From an uncultured Sutterella sp. (GTDB lineage Bacteria > Pseudomonadota > Gammaproteobacteria > Burkholderiales > Burkholderiaceae_F), in contig CAJKCQ010000042.1 of assembly GCA_905198475.1 (NCBI GenBank), forward strand, positions 1 to 19,557: 19,557 nucleotides of DNA, in the 5' to 3' direction. The notes under the pieces are model-generated. The model did no database searches, was not told where the DNA came from, and saw only the letters and a list, made by a program, of their open reading frames with translations. Position numbers and translations under genes: made by a program. Positions 1-6,652 of this stretch are shown here, piece after piece (within the stretch, counting starts at the first letter, position 1; each line of letters begins with the position of its first letter).

Positions 1-25
1 CCGCGAGGCTCAGCGAATCAAGAAG

Positions 26-50
26 CTCCGGCCTTCAGGCCGGAGAGTGA
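26..50 (+). mobile_element. Possible right-end hairpin of an IS200/IS605-type (tnpB) element
   Basis: A perfect 8-bp stem (CTCCGGCC at 26-33, loop TTCA, GGCCGGAG at 38-45) is followed by AGTGATCAC. The stem-loop, the preceding GAATCAAGAAG and the trailing sequence resemble from memory the terminal hairpin at the 3' end of tnpB genes, where the end of the coding frame, the omega-RNA scaffold and the element's right end overlap. Two forward frames are open across it (one stops at 48-50), but too few residues are visible to prove TnpB. The rest of the element would lie to the left of the window. It could also be an ordinary hairpin of another gene. Confidence 0.3.
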
Positions 51-361
51 TCACGAAAGCAAGGACTCACTTTGTTTAGGTCGATCAATGCTTCGGCCCC
101 ACGCTGCGCCATACGCCGGGACGATGAGGCGGCGCGGTGAACGAACCCTGAAGCGCTCGAAGGTTTTCCGCGCCGTCGGCAGGCCGCGGCCGCGCAATCG
201 CCCGTGAGGCGGGAGCGGGAGCGCCGGCCGGAGCGGGCCAGCGGGATCGTTGGAGCGCATCCCGTGCGGGGCGGAAATACGCTCGGGTTGATTGGTGCAG
301 CGCTTCTTGAAGCCGTCGCCGGCAGAGGGCGAGGATGAAACGAGGGGCCGTCTGCAGGAAT

Positions 362-400
362 GAAAAAAACCTCGCAGGCGTTTTCCCTTCGCCTGCGAGG
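362..400 (-). terminator. Strong rho-independent terminator (minus strand)
   Basis: On the minus strand an 11-bp perfect stem (CCTCGCAGGCG paired with CGCCTGCGAGG, arms at 390-400 and 370-380, 9-base loop) is followed directly by a run of seven T (the A-run at 363-369). This is a textbook intrinsic terminator. The nearest recognised minus-strand gene ends at 667, so it either ends a long 3' UTR of that gene or the transcript of an unrecognised RNA from about 400-590. Confidence 0.8.
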
Positions 401-589
401 CTCAACCCTCAATTTTCTCAACCTAAAGTTAGGAGAAACACGCCGGACGTCGTTCTCTCACCGCCGTCCGTCGTGAGATGAACTATATCCCCGCTCCCTC
501 CTGAGAGGTATTGCAGGTCTGTGAGGCATGCAACAAAACGTGAAGAGTGCAAATTCGAGCTTGCAATTGCCCGTTGAGACCGCACGAAG

Positions 590-622
590 AAGGCCGGCGC
601 GGAAGAACTTCCGGCCGGCCTT
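590..622 (-). terminator. Hairpin downstream of nnr, possible weak terminator
   Basis: Arms AAGGCCGGC (590-598) and GCCGGCCTT (614-622) are perfectly complementary, and an inner GGAAG/CTTCC pair extends the structure. It lies 45 bases beyond the stop of the minus-strand nnr gene. The sequence that follows on the minus strand has only a few T residues, so it may be a weak terminator or a transcript-end stabilising hairpin. Confidence 0.4.
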
Positions 623-666
623 GGCTTTGATTTATCTGCGTTTATGAGCGTCCGAGGCGTTTCTCA

Positions 667-2130
667 TCAGAAGCGGCGCACGCGGCTCGAGCGCTCGGCA
701 TTGAGGATCTCCGCCGCCTTCGAGGCGATGCGGCCCGCGGTGAGGCCCGCGAACGAGTCTTCGCCCGCGCGGGCGTGGAGCACCACGGCGGCGAGCACCG
801 CCTCGACCGTGTCGAAGTGCTGCGCGAAGAAGGAGCCGATCATGCCCGAGAGCACGTCGCCGCTGCCGGCGGTGGCGAGCGCCGCTGTGCCGATCGGGGA
901 GAGCCAGGTGCGGGTGCTGCGCATGGCGACCAGGGTGCCCGGCCCCTTGAGGACCGTGATTGCGCCCGTCTGGAGCGCGAGGTCGCGCACGGCGTTGACG
1001 CGGTCGGCCTGGATGGTCTTCGGTTCGACCTTGAGGATGCGGGAGCCTTCGACCTCGTGCGGGGTGATGACGGTCGCGACCGTGCGATGCAGGAGCTCAA
1101 CGAGGACGGCCTTGTCGCCGGCGATGAGGTTGAGCGCGTCGGCGTCGATCACGAGGGGGCGCGAGCACTTCAGGGCCGCCATGAGGCGCGACTTGGCGCG
1201 CGGGCTCGTGCCGAGGCCCGGACCGATCACGACGGCGGTGAACTTCTCGAAGTCAAGGGGCTCGCGCGAGAACATGAGTTCGGGCATCACCGGATCCACG
1301 GCCGGGGCGTTCTCGGCGAGAAGCTCCACGGTGACGGTGCCCGCGCCCATCACGAGGCCTGCGCGCGCGGCGAGCAGCGCGGCTCCGAGGTGCCCCTCGG
1401 CGCCGCCCACGACGGCGAGGTGCCCGAAGGTGCCCTTGTGGGAGAACTTCGCGCGGGGCTCGAGAACGTGCGCGTAGTCGGCGGGTTCAATCACGCCGAG
1501 GCGGGTGAGGGGAACAGAGACGTCGAGCTCGCTCATCACGACCTCGCCGGCGGCGTCCGCGCCCTCGTTCATGAAGAGGCCCGACTTGTGCGAGAGGAAG
1601 GTGATGGTGGCGTCGGCGTGCACGCCCGGAACCGTGCCCACCCAGAGGCCCGTTTCGCTGTTGAGACCCGAGGGGACGTCGAGCGCCACCTTGAAGCCCA
1701 TGCGTTCGTTGAACCAGAGGAGCGCGTCCATCCAGACGCCGGTGATCGGGCGCTTGAGGCCCGTGCCGAAGAGGCCGTCCACGACGACGTCGGCCTTGCG
1801 GGCCATGTAGGGGTCTTCGAGCGTCTCGCCGCCCGCGGAGCGCCATTCGTCGAGCATCGCGCGCGCGAGCTCGGTCTTCGGGTCGCCGCCCGGGAGGACG
1901 AGGTCCACCGTGAAGCCGCGCTTCTTCAATTCCGACGCGCAGACAACGGCGTCGCCGCCGTTGTTGCCCGGGCCGACGAGTACGACGGCGTGGCCCGCGG
2001 GCACGCGCCCCGCGATCCATTGGGCGGCGAAGGCGCCCGCACGGCGCATCAGTTCGTCAAGGCCCATGCGGTTGGCGCAGCGCGCTTCGAGTTCGTGCGC
2101 TTCTTCCAGATTGAGGACGGTGAGGCTCAT
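667..2130 (-). CDS. nnr: Bifunctional NAD(P)H-hydrate epimerase / ADP-dependent NAD(P)H-hydrate dehydratase
   Basis: This 487-residue cytoplasmic enzyme repairs NADHX and NADPHX, the hydrated forms of NAD(P)H. The N-terminal half interconverts the R and S epimers; the C-terminal half dehydrates the S form using ADP. The fused arrangement is the usual bacterial one. Visible epimerase motifs are VGPGNNGGDAVV (about residues 52-63), DGLFGTGLKRPI (about 118-129) and LDVPSGLN (about 150-157). In the dehydratase half are VIGPGLG, DADALN, ITPHE and GTAALATAGSGDVLSGM, with the catalytic aspartate near residue 425. The start ATG is preceded by a purine-rich AGAGAAGAGAAG. An 8-bp hairpin (2155-2176) lies in the 5' leader. 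The gene is divergent from the NUDIX gene, which also acts on NAD-derived compounds. Confidence 0.95.
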   Translation of the reverse strand: MSLTVLNLEEAHELEARCANRMGLDELMRRAGAFAAQWIAGRVPAGHAVVLVGPGNNGGDAVVCASELKKRGFTVDLVLPGGDPKTELARAMLDEWRSAGGETLEDPYMARKADVVVDGLFGTGLKRPITGVWMDALLWFNERMGFKVALDVPSGLNSETGLWVGTVPGVHADATITFLSHKSGLFMNEGADAAGEVVMSELDVSVPLTRLGVIEPADYAHVLEPRAKFSHKGTFGHLAVVGGAEGHLGAALLAARAGLVMGAGTVTVELLAENAPAVDPVMPELMFSREPLDFEKFTAVVIGPGLGTSPRAKSRLMAALKCSRPLVIDADALNLIAGDKAVLVELLHRTVATVITPHEVEGSRILKVEPKTIQADRVNAVRDLALQTGAITVLKGPGTLVAMRSTRTWLSPIGTAALATAGSGDVLSGMIGSFFAQHFDTVEAVLAAVVLHARAGEDSFAGLTAGRIASKAAEILNAERSSRVRRF

Positions 2131-2154
2131 GTTCTTCTCTTCTCTCTTGGGATC

Positions 2155-2176
2155 GACCCGCCGCCCGGGGCGGGTC
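2155..2176 (-). promoter_or_regulatory. 5'-leader hairpin of nnr, with a possible -10 box upstream
   Basis: GACCCGCC (2155-2162) pairs perfectly with GGCGGGTC (2169-2176), 24 bases upstream of the nnr start codon. A TAGAAT hexamer on the minus strand (2200-2205) could be the -10 box, but there is no good -35 at the right distance. The hairpin could affect translation of nnr; there is no T-run to make it a terminator. Confidence 0.3.
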
Positions 2177-2321
2177 CGTTCTTTGCTTTGGTGGGCTCAA
2201 TTCTAAGAAGAAGACGCATGTTTCGGCGTGCCGGCAGGCCTCGAGCGGCGCTATCGTAGTGGACCCTGCAATCCCAACTCCCAAGGAGAGGCTCCTTCCG
2301 GCCTCGAAGGAGAAGATTTTC

Positions 2322-2975
2322 ATGACGAGCCGCTATCCGCTTCTGACGAACGCGCCCTACGCCGAGCGCAAGGACGATCCCCTCGAGGAGAAGACCACCT
2401 CCGAGGAGGTGCTCTTCGACGGCAAGTTCGTGCATCTGCTGCGCGACGATGTCGAGCTCCCGGACGGGCGCGCCTCGCAGCGCCTCTACTTGAGCCACGG
2501 CGGGGCCGCGGCCATGGTGGCGCTCGGCGCCGACGGCACGATCCTTCTCGAGCGGCAGTGGCGCCACCCCCTGAAGCGCGCCTTCTGGGAGATCCCCGCC
2601 GGGAAGATCGACCCCAAGGAAGAGGAGCTCGCCTGCGCCAAGCGCGAGTTGATCGAGGAGACCGGCACGGCCGCGCGCGACTGGACGCGGCTCGGCGTCA
2701 TCAACAACGCCATCGGCTACAGCAACGAACACATCGTGATCTACCTCGCCGAGGAGCTCTCCGACGTGGAGCAGAAGTTGGACGACGGCGAATTCCTCGA
2801 GGTCTACCGCGTGCCCTTTGAAGAGGCCGTGGCGATGACGCTCGACGGCCGCATCACCGACGTGAAGACGATCTGCGGCATCTACTGGACGAAGGAGCTC
2901 CTCGCGCGCCGCAACGCCGATCTCGGGCTCTCGGGCCGCGACCTTCGCGCAATGCTGCGCGCGGGCGCGAACTGA
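2322..2975 (+). CDS. NUDIX hydrolase, ADP-ribose pyrophosphatase type
   Basis: This 217-residue protein resembles the NudF/ADP-ribose pyrophosphatase family, which cleaves ADP-ribose to AMP and ribose 5-phosphate. The complete Nudix box GX5EX7REUXEEXGU is present at about residues 94-116 (GKIDPKE then RELIEETG). It is preceded by the ERQWRHPLKRAFWEIPAG stretch typical of ADP-sugar hydrolases. The start at 2322 is chosen because AAGGAG lies 8 bases upstream; the frame is open further up to a GTG at 2259, but that extension has no ribosome binding site or family similarity. It is divergent from nnr, and the pairing suggests a shared role in clearing NAD breakdown products. The exact substrate is inferred. 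Confidence 0.9.
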   Translation: MTSRYPLLTNAPYAERKDDPLEEKTTSEEVLFDGKFVHLLRDDVELPDGRASQRLYLSHGGAAAMVALGADGTILLERQWRHPLKRAFWEIPAGKIDPKEEELACAKRELIEETGTAARDWTRLGVINNAIGYSNEHIVIYLAEELSDVEQKLDDGEFLEVYRVPFEEAVAMTLDGRITDVKTICGIYWTKELLARRNADLGLSGRDLRAMLRAGAN

Positions 2976-3016
2976 CCGGCGACCAACGTTCGCCCGAACC
3001 GGACGAAACGCCACGA

Positions 3017-3050
3017 CGGGAGGCTTCTCCCGCCGAGGCGTACTTTTATT
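3017..3050 (+). terminator. Weak terminator-like hairpin after the NUDIX gene
   Basis: CGGGAG (3017-3022) and CTCCCG (3027-3032) form a 6-bp GC stem with loop GCTT. A T-rich stretch (TTTTATTT, 3043-3050) follows about ten bases later. The position, 42 bases after the NUDIX stop, suits a terminator, but the gap before the T-run makes it non-canonical. Confidence 0.3.
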
Positions 3051-3083
3051 TGGAGAACACGGCCCACCGCTGCCGAGGCGTAG

Positions 3084-3380
3084 GCCTCGGGCGCTTCGTC
3101 GCCCGGGCCCGGCCCTAAGGGCGTCGAGTGCCGCGAGGGCTTCTGGCGTGAGCTTCACGTCGAGCGCCCGGAGGTTCGAGGTGTGTTCCTGCCGTTCGAG
3201 CCCGTGATGGCGACCTATTCGCTCTTCGTCTGGTCGACGAGCACCGTGAAGGTCGAGTTGGTGGACGCCTTCCGCGACTGCATGAAGCGGGAGATAGAGG
3301 CGGAGACGAAGGGCGGGGCGGAGGCCGCAGAAGGAGCCTGGGCCGAGTCGGCGCTCAGGGCGCCCTTCTACGCCGCGGCC
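3084..3380 (+). pseudogene. Possible decayed gene fragment (LysR-like C-terminus?)
   Basis: This plus-strand frame opens after a TAG at 3081-3083. Between about 3120 and 3375 it has the G/C third-position pattern of real genes here and a credible protein sequence including YSLFVWSTSTVKVELVDAF near 3217-3273. That segment resembles loosely the C-terminal end of a LysR-type substrate domain. It has no proper start and runs on into the tRNA-Ser gene (the stop is at 3654-3656). On the opposite strand, 3098-3175 reads NLRALDVKLTPEALAALDAL, which looks like the C-terminal helix region of an aldo/keto reductase, again without an intact frame. At most one reading is likely to be right. The region is best seen as gene debris. 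Confidence 0.25.
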
Positions 3381-3466
3381 CCACGATCCTCACGGGCCCG
3401 AAGTCGAAGAACGACCGCCGCATCGTCGGCGGCCCTCGCGTTGTGTGCTGAGGTTGCGCAGACAAC

Positions 3467-3501
3467 AAAAAAGCCCCACGCTTCGACGAAGCTGTGGAGC
3501 T
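3467..3501 (-). terminator. Rho-independent terminator of the tRNA transcript
   Basis: On the minus strand AGCTCCAC and GTGGGGCT pair (one G-T wobble) around an inner GCTT/AAGC stem, followed by six T (the A-run at 3467-3472). It starts 26 bases after the 3' end of tRNA-Ser and closes the tRNA-Arg/tRNA-Ser transcript. Confidence 0.85.
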
Positions 3502-3526
3502 TTCAAACCCGACCGCAGAGGCACAA

Positions 3527-3620
3527 TGGCGGAGAAGGAGGGATTCGAACCCTCGAGGCCCGATATTTTGGACCTGCACCCTTAGCAGGGGTGTGCATTC
3601 GACCTCTCTGCCACTTCTCC
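3527..3620 (-). tRNA. tRNA-Ser(GCT)
   Basis: The minus strand folds as a class II tRNA. The acceptor GGAGAAG pairs with CTTCTCC, with discriminator G and encoded CCA. The anticodon loop CTGCTAA sits between CACCC and GGGTG, giving anticodon GCT. A long variable arm is present, and the T-arm is GAGGG-TTCGAAT-CCCTC. The total of 94 bases including CCA is normal for tRNA-Ser. It lies 37 bases downstream of tRNA-Arg on the same strand and is probably co-transcribed with it. Confidence 0.97.
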
Positions 3621-3657
3621 GCACCATTGTTCCGGATGCGGCAAGGCATAAATTAGG

Positions 3658-3734
3658 TGGTGCGCCAGGCAGGATTCGAACCCACGACCCTCTGGTTCGT
3701 AGCCAGATACTCTATCCAACTGAGCTACTGGCGC
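3658..3734 (-). tRNA. tRNA-Arg(ACG)
   Basis: On the minus strand acceptor GCGCCAG pairs with CTGGCGC, followed by discriminator A and encoded CCA. The anticodon arm is TCTGG-CTACGAA-CCAGA, giving anticodon ACG (read with inosine, serving CGU/CGC/CGA). The D-arm contains GCTCAGTTGGATAGAG and the T-loop TTCGAAT. The total is 77 bases including CCA. It is the first gene of the two-tRNA unit. Confidence 0.97.
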
Positions 3735-3747
3735 ACTGAGAAGATGA

Positions 3748-3776
3748 ATTTTGCACGCTTCACGCAAAGTGTGCAA
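3748..3776 (-). promoter_or_regulatory. Likely promoter of the tRNA unit, inside an inverted repeat
   Basis: On the minus strand a -35-like TTGCAC (3771-3776) and a -10-like CAAAAT (3748-3753) are 17 bases apart, which puts the start site a few bases before tRNA-Arg. The boxes are imperfect. The interval is overlaid by two dyads: TTGCAC/GTGCAA (3751-3756 and 3771-3776) and CTTCACGC/GCGTGAAG (3758-3765 and 3783-3790). Confidence 0.4.
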
Positions 3777-3789
3777 GGGTTCGCGTGAA

Positions 3790-3811
3790 GAATACCGCGT
3801 TTGCGGTATTC
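3790..3811. repeat. Perfect 9-bp inverted repeat between the tRNA unit and the ABC operon
   Basis: GAATACCGC (3790-3798), loop GTTT, GCGGTATTC (3803-3811). Neither strand has a T-run after it, so it is not a typical terminator. It sits in the divergent region between the tRNA promoter and the ABC operon and could be a protein binding site or a leader hairpin. The rest of 3812-4031 shows only a TACAAT (3899-3904) that might be a -10 box for the ABC operon, without a good -35, and no recognisable riboswitch. Confidence 0.4.
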
Positions 3812-4031
3812 GTCGAAGACTTCCGCAGAGAGGTGCTGAAAGGGCTTCCGGAGGCGGCGCTGCGCGCGAAAGGACCCGCAGACGGGGTAATGAACAGTTA
3901 CAATGAATGGCTTCACAGGAAAACGGCTTTGTGCGTGCGGGACTCCTTCCGGCGCGCCTTACCGCCGTTTCTCCCCGACCAGGTTCAACCCCAACTACCT
4001 CGGCCCCTTGAAGCGCCGGGCAACTTTCGGC

Positions 4032-5555
4032 ATGACACCACGACTTAGTCTTCGCGGGATCACGAAGCGCTATCCGGGCATCGTCGCCAACGACGGCGTG
4101 ACGCTCGACATCGCCCCTGGCGAAGTGCTCGCCATCCTCGGTGAGAACGGCGCGGGCAAATCCACGCTGATGAAGATCATCTACGGCGCGGCACGCCCGG
4201 ATGAAGGCGAGATCTCCTTCGACGGCAAGCCCCTTGAGGTATCAAGTCCGGCCGAAGCCCGCGAGCTCGGCATTGCGATGGTGCACCAGCACTTCGCGCT
4301 CTTCGACACGCTCACGGTGGCGGAAAACGTCGCCCTCGGCCTCTCGGGGAGCCTCACGCCCGCGCAGATCTCCGAGCAGATCAAGGCGCTCGGCGAGAAG
4401 TACGGCCTGCCGATCGACCCCTCGTCGATCGTGATGGAGCTCTCGATGGGCGAGCGCCAGCGCGTGGAGATTCTGCGCGCCCTGATGACGCACCCGAAGC
4501 TCCTCATTCTCGACGAGCCGACCTCGGTGCTCACGCCCCAGGCGGTCCGCACGCTCTTCAAGACCCTCCATCAGCTCTCCGCGGAAGGCGTCTCGATCCT
4601 CTTCATCTCCCACAAGCTCGACGAAATCCGCGAGCTCGCCAACCGCTGTGTGGTGCTGCGCTCCGGCCGCGTCGTCGCGAGCGTAGATCCGAAGGCGGAG
4701 ACCGAGGAGGAGCTCGCGCGCATGATGATCGGCGACGATCCGCCGACGGTGCGCGAAGCCTCGGGCGAGGCGGGCGAAGTGGTCTTCGAGATGAAGCACG
4801 TGACCATTCCGGGCACGACCCGCGTCTGCGGCATCGAGGACGTCACGCTCTCGGTCCGCGCGGGCGAGATCGTCGGCATCGCCGGCATCTCCGGCAACGG
4901 CCAGGCGCGCTTCATGGCGACGGCGTCGGGCGAATGCGCGACGCCCTCGGACTCCGTCCGCCTCTTCGGCAAGCCCGTGGGCGGACTCGACACGCACGCG
5001 CGCCGGCTCTCGGGCCTCAGGTACGTCCCCGAGCAGCGCCTCGGCCACGCCGCGGTCCCTGAGCTCTCGCTCACCGCGAACACCATCCTCACGGGCGACG
5101 TGCTCGTGCGCTCGGGCTTCATCCTGCGCGAGCGCGCCAAGGAGTTCGCCAACCTCGTGATCGAGCGCTTCCACGTGAAGACCCCGAACGCCGAAAAGGC
5201 CGCGGGGAGCCTATCGGGCGGAAACCTGCAGAAGTTCATCATGGGCCGCGAGATCCTCAATCGTCCGCGCGTGCTCCTCGTGCACCAGCCCACCTGGGGC
5301 GTGGACGTGGGCGCGGCGGCGGTGATCCGCAACAGCCTCATCCGTCTTCGCGACGACGGCGCGGCGATCATCGTCGTGAGCGAGGAGATCGACGAGCTCT
5401 TCGAGGTCTCCGATCGCATCGCCGTCATGTACCGCGGCGCGCTCTCGCCCGCGGTGCCCAAGAAGACCCTCACGATTGAAGAGGTCGGCCGCTGGATGGC
5501 CGGTCTCTGGCCCAATTCTCCTTTCGCCCGAAAGCACTCCGCGGAGGCCGACTGA
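4032..5555 (+). CDS. ABC transporter ATP-binding protein with two ATPase domains (nucleoside/BMP type)
   Basis: This 507-residue cytoplasmic ATPase is of the RbsA/NupA class, with two ABC modules in one chain. The first module is complete: Walker A GENGAGKST (37-45), signature LSMGERQ (137-143) and Walker B LLILDEPT (D161, E162). The second has GISGNGQ (285-291), without the Walker A lysine, signature LSGGNLQK (394-401) and HQPTWGVD (from 418) in place of a D-E Walker B. A degenerate second site is usual for this class. Start 4032 is chosen because family similarity begins at LSLRGITKRYPG; the frame is open to 3903 but that extension looks non-coding. No clear ribosome binding site is seen. 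It is the first gene of a five-gene operon, followed after one base by the permease gene. The substrate is inferred as nucleoside or purine-like from the partner BMP proteins. Confidence 0.93.
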   Translation: MTPRLSLRGITKRYPGIVANDGVTLDIAPGEVLAILGENGAGKSTLMKIIYGAARPDEGEISFDGKPLEVSSPAEARELGIAMVHQHFALFDTLTVAENVALGLSGSLTPAQISEQIKALGEKYGLPIDPSSIVMELSMGERQRVEILRALMTHPKLLILDEPTSVLTPQAVRTLFKTLHQLSAEGVSILFISHKLDEIRELANRCVVLRSGRVVASVDPKAETEEELARMMIGDDPPTVREASGEAGEVVFEMKHVTIPGTTRVCGIEDVTLSVRAGEIVGIAGISGNGQARFMATASGECATPSDSVRLFGKPVGGLDTHARRLSGLRYVPEQRLGHAAVPELSLTANTILTGDVLVRSGFILRERAKEFANLVIERFHVKTPNAEKAAGSLSGGNLQKFIMGREILNRPRVLLVHQPTWGVDVGAAAVIRNSLIRLRDDGAAIIVVSEEIDELFEVSDRIAVMYRGALSPAVPKKTLTIEEVGRWMAGLWPNSPFARKHSAEAD

Positions 5556-5556
5556 A

Positions 5557-6651
5557 ATGATTCAGTTCCCCGTCGCCCTGACGCCGCGCAGCGAACCCGC
5601 CCGCGCGCTCGCCTGGCTCTCTCCCCTTCTCGCCCTGGTGCTCACCGTCTTCACGGGCTTCTGCCTCTTCGCCGCGCTCGGTCAGGATCCGGTGCGCGCG
5701 CTCGGGGTCTTCTTCATCGCGCCTCTGGACAGCCTGCGCGGCTGGACGGAGGTGGGCGTGAAGATGACGCCGCTCCTTCTCTGCGCCGTCGGCCTCGTCG
5801 TCTGCTTCAAGGCGAACGTCTGGAACATCGGCGCTGAAGGCCAGCTGATCGCCGGCGCCATCACGGGCGGCATCGCCGCGCTCGCGTGCGATCCCTCGTT
5901 CGGCAAGTGGTACGTCGCCGTCGTGATGCTCGCCTCCGCCGCGGGCGGCGCCGTCTGGGGCGGCTTCACCGCGCTGCTGCGCCACAAGTTCCACGCGAAC
6001 GAAATCCTCGTGTCGCTCATGCTCGTCTACGTCGCGCAGTTCCTGCTCGCCTGGTGCGTGCAGGGCCCGATGCGCGATCCGCAGGGGTACGGCTTCCCGC
6101 AGACGGAGCTCTTCGAGTCGGGCGCGATGCTCCCGGTTCTCGAAGGCACGCGCCTGCACCTCGGCGCCCTCGTGGCGCTCCTCGCGTCCCTGGGCATCTG
6201 GCTCCTGATGGACCGCATGGCCCTGGGGTTCCAGTTCAAGGTCTCCGGCATGGCGCCCTTCGCGGCGCGCTATGCGGGCTACCATCCGGGAAAGCTCATC
6301 TGGGCGTCGCTCCTCATCTGCGGCGCGCTCTCGGGCCTCGCGGGCGGCATTGAGGCCTCGGGCCCCCTGGGGCAGCTCACCCCGACCATCTCCCCGGGGT
6401 ACGGCTTCGCGGCGATCATCGTCGCCTTCGTCGGCCGCCTCTCGCCCCTCGGCTGCATTCCCGCGGCCTTCGTGATGGCGCTCTTCTATCTCGGCGGCGA
6501 GCTCGCGCAGAGCCGCCTCGGTCTGCCGAGCTCCATCACCGGGGTCTACCAGGGTCTTCTTCTCTTCTTCATCCTCGCCTGCGACACGCTGATCTTCTAC
6601 AAGCTCTCGTGGCGAGGCCTCTCGCCGCACCGCACGACGGAGGGCGCCTGA
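5557..6651 (+). CDS. ABC transporter permease (BMP-type nucleoside importer, subunit 1)
   Basis: This 364-residue inner-membrane protein belongs to the BPD_transp_2 permease family (YufP/NupB-like). About eight to ten hydrophobic segments are visible. Family hallmarks are FKANVWNIGAEGQLIAGA (about residues 87-104) and the HKFHANEILVSLMLVYVAQFL stretch (about 144-164), and the C-terminal part contains SPGYGFAAIIVAFVGRLSPLG. The start at 5557 comes one base after the ATPase stop, with GGAGG about ten bases upstream, so translation is probably coupled. It would pair with the next permease as a heterodimer on which the double ATPase acts. Confidence 0.93.
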   Translation: MIQFPVALTPRSEPARALAWLSPLLALVLTVFTGFCLFAALGQDPVRALGVFFIAPLDSLRGWTEVGVKMTPLLLCAVGLVVCFKANVWNIGAEGQLIAGAITGGIAALACDPSFGKWYVAVVMLASAAGGAVWGGFTALLRHKFHANEILVSLMLVYVAQFLLAWCVQGPMRDPQGYGFPQTELFESGAMLPVLEGTRLHLGALVALLASLGIWLLMDRMALGFQFKVSGMAPFAARYAGYHPGKLIWASLLICGALSGLAGGIEASGPLGQLTPTISPGYGFAAIIVAFVGRLSPLGCIPAAFVMALFYLGGELAQSRLGLPSSITGVYQGLLLFFILACDTLIFYKLSWRGLSPHRTTEGA

Positions 6652-6652
6652 C

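Larger units (their letters stand above)
46..640. other. Intergenic region without a convincing gene
   Basis: No frame on either strand has the G/C third-position pattern, start site and protein-like composition seen in the genes of this window; the open frames are arginine- and proline-rich, as expected from random GC-rich DNA. It contains two inverted repeats (362-400 and 590-622) and an AT-richer stretch, about 480-580, with short dyads such as CGGACG/CGTCCG and TCTCAC/GTGAGA. A small non-coding RNA on the minus strand is possible. Confidence 0.6.

Noticed and set aside
775..2259. Plus-strand open frame of 494 codons opposite nnr
   Set aside because: Antisense shadow of nnr with low-complexity composition; nnr shows complete motifs for both of its domains.
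3903..4031. Upstream extension of the ABC ATPase (extra 43 codons)
   Set aside because: The extension has no similarity to the family N-terminus, which begins right after 4032, and includes codons unlike the rest of the gene.
3812..4031. Riboswitch ahead of the nucleoside-type ABC operon
   Set aside because: I looked for purine, TPP, FMN and cobalamin riboswitch signatures and saw none of their conserved core sequences.
3785..4048. 87-codon plus-strand ORF before the ABC operon
   Set aside because: It overlaps the inverted repeat and the real gene start, and its composition is not gene-like in the second half; no family recognised.
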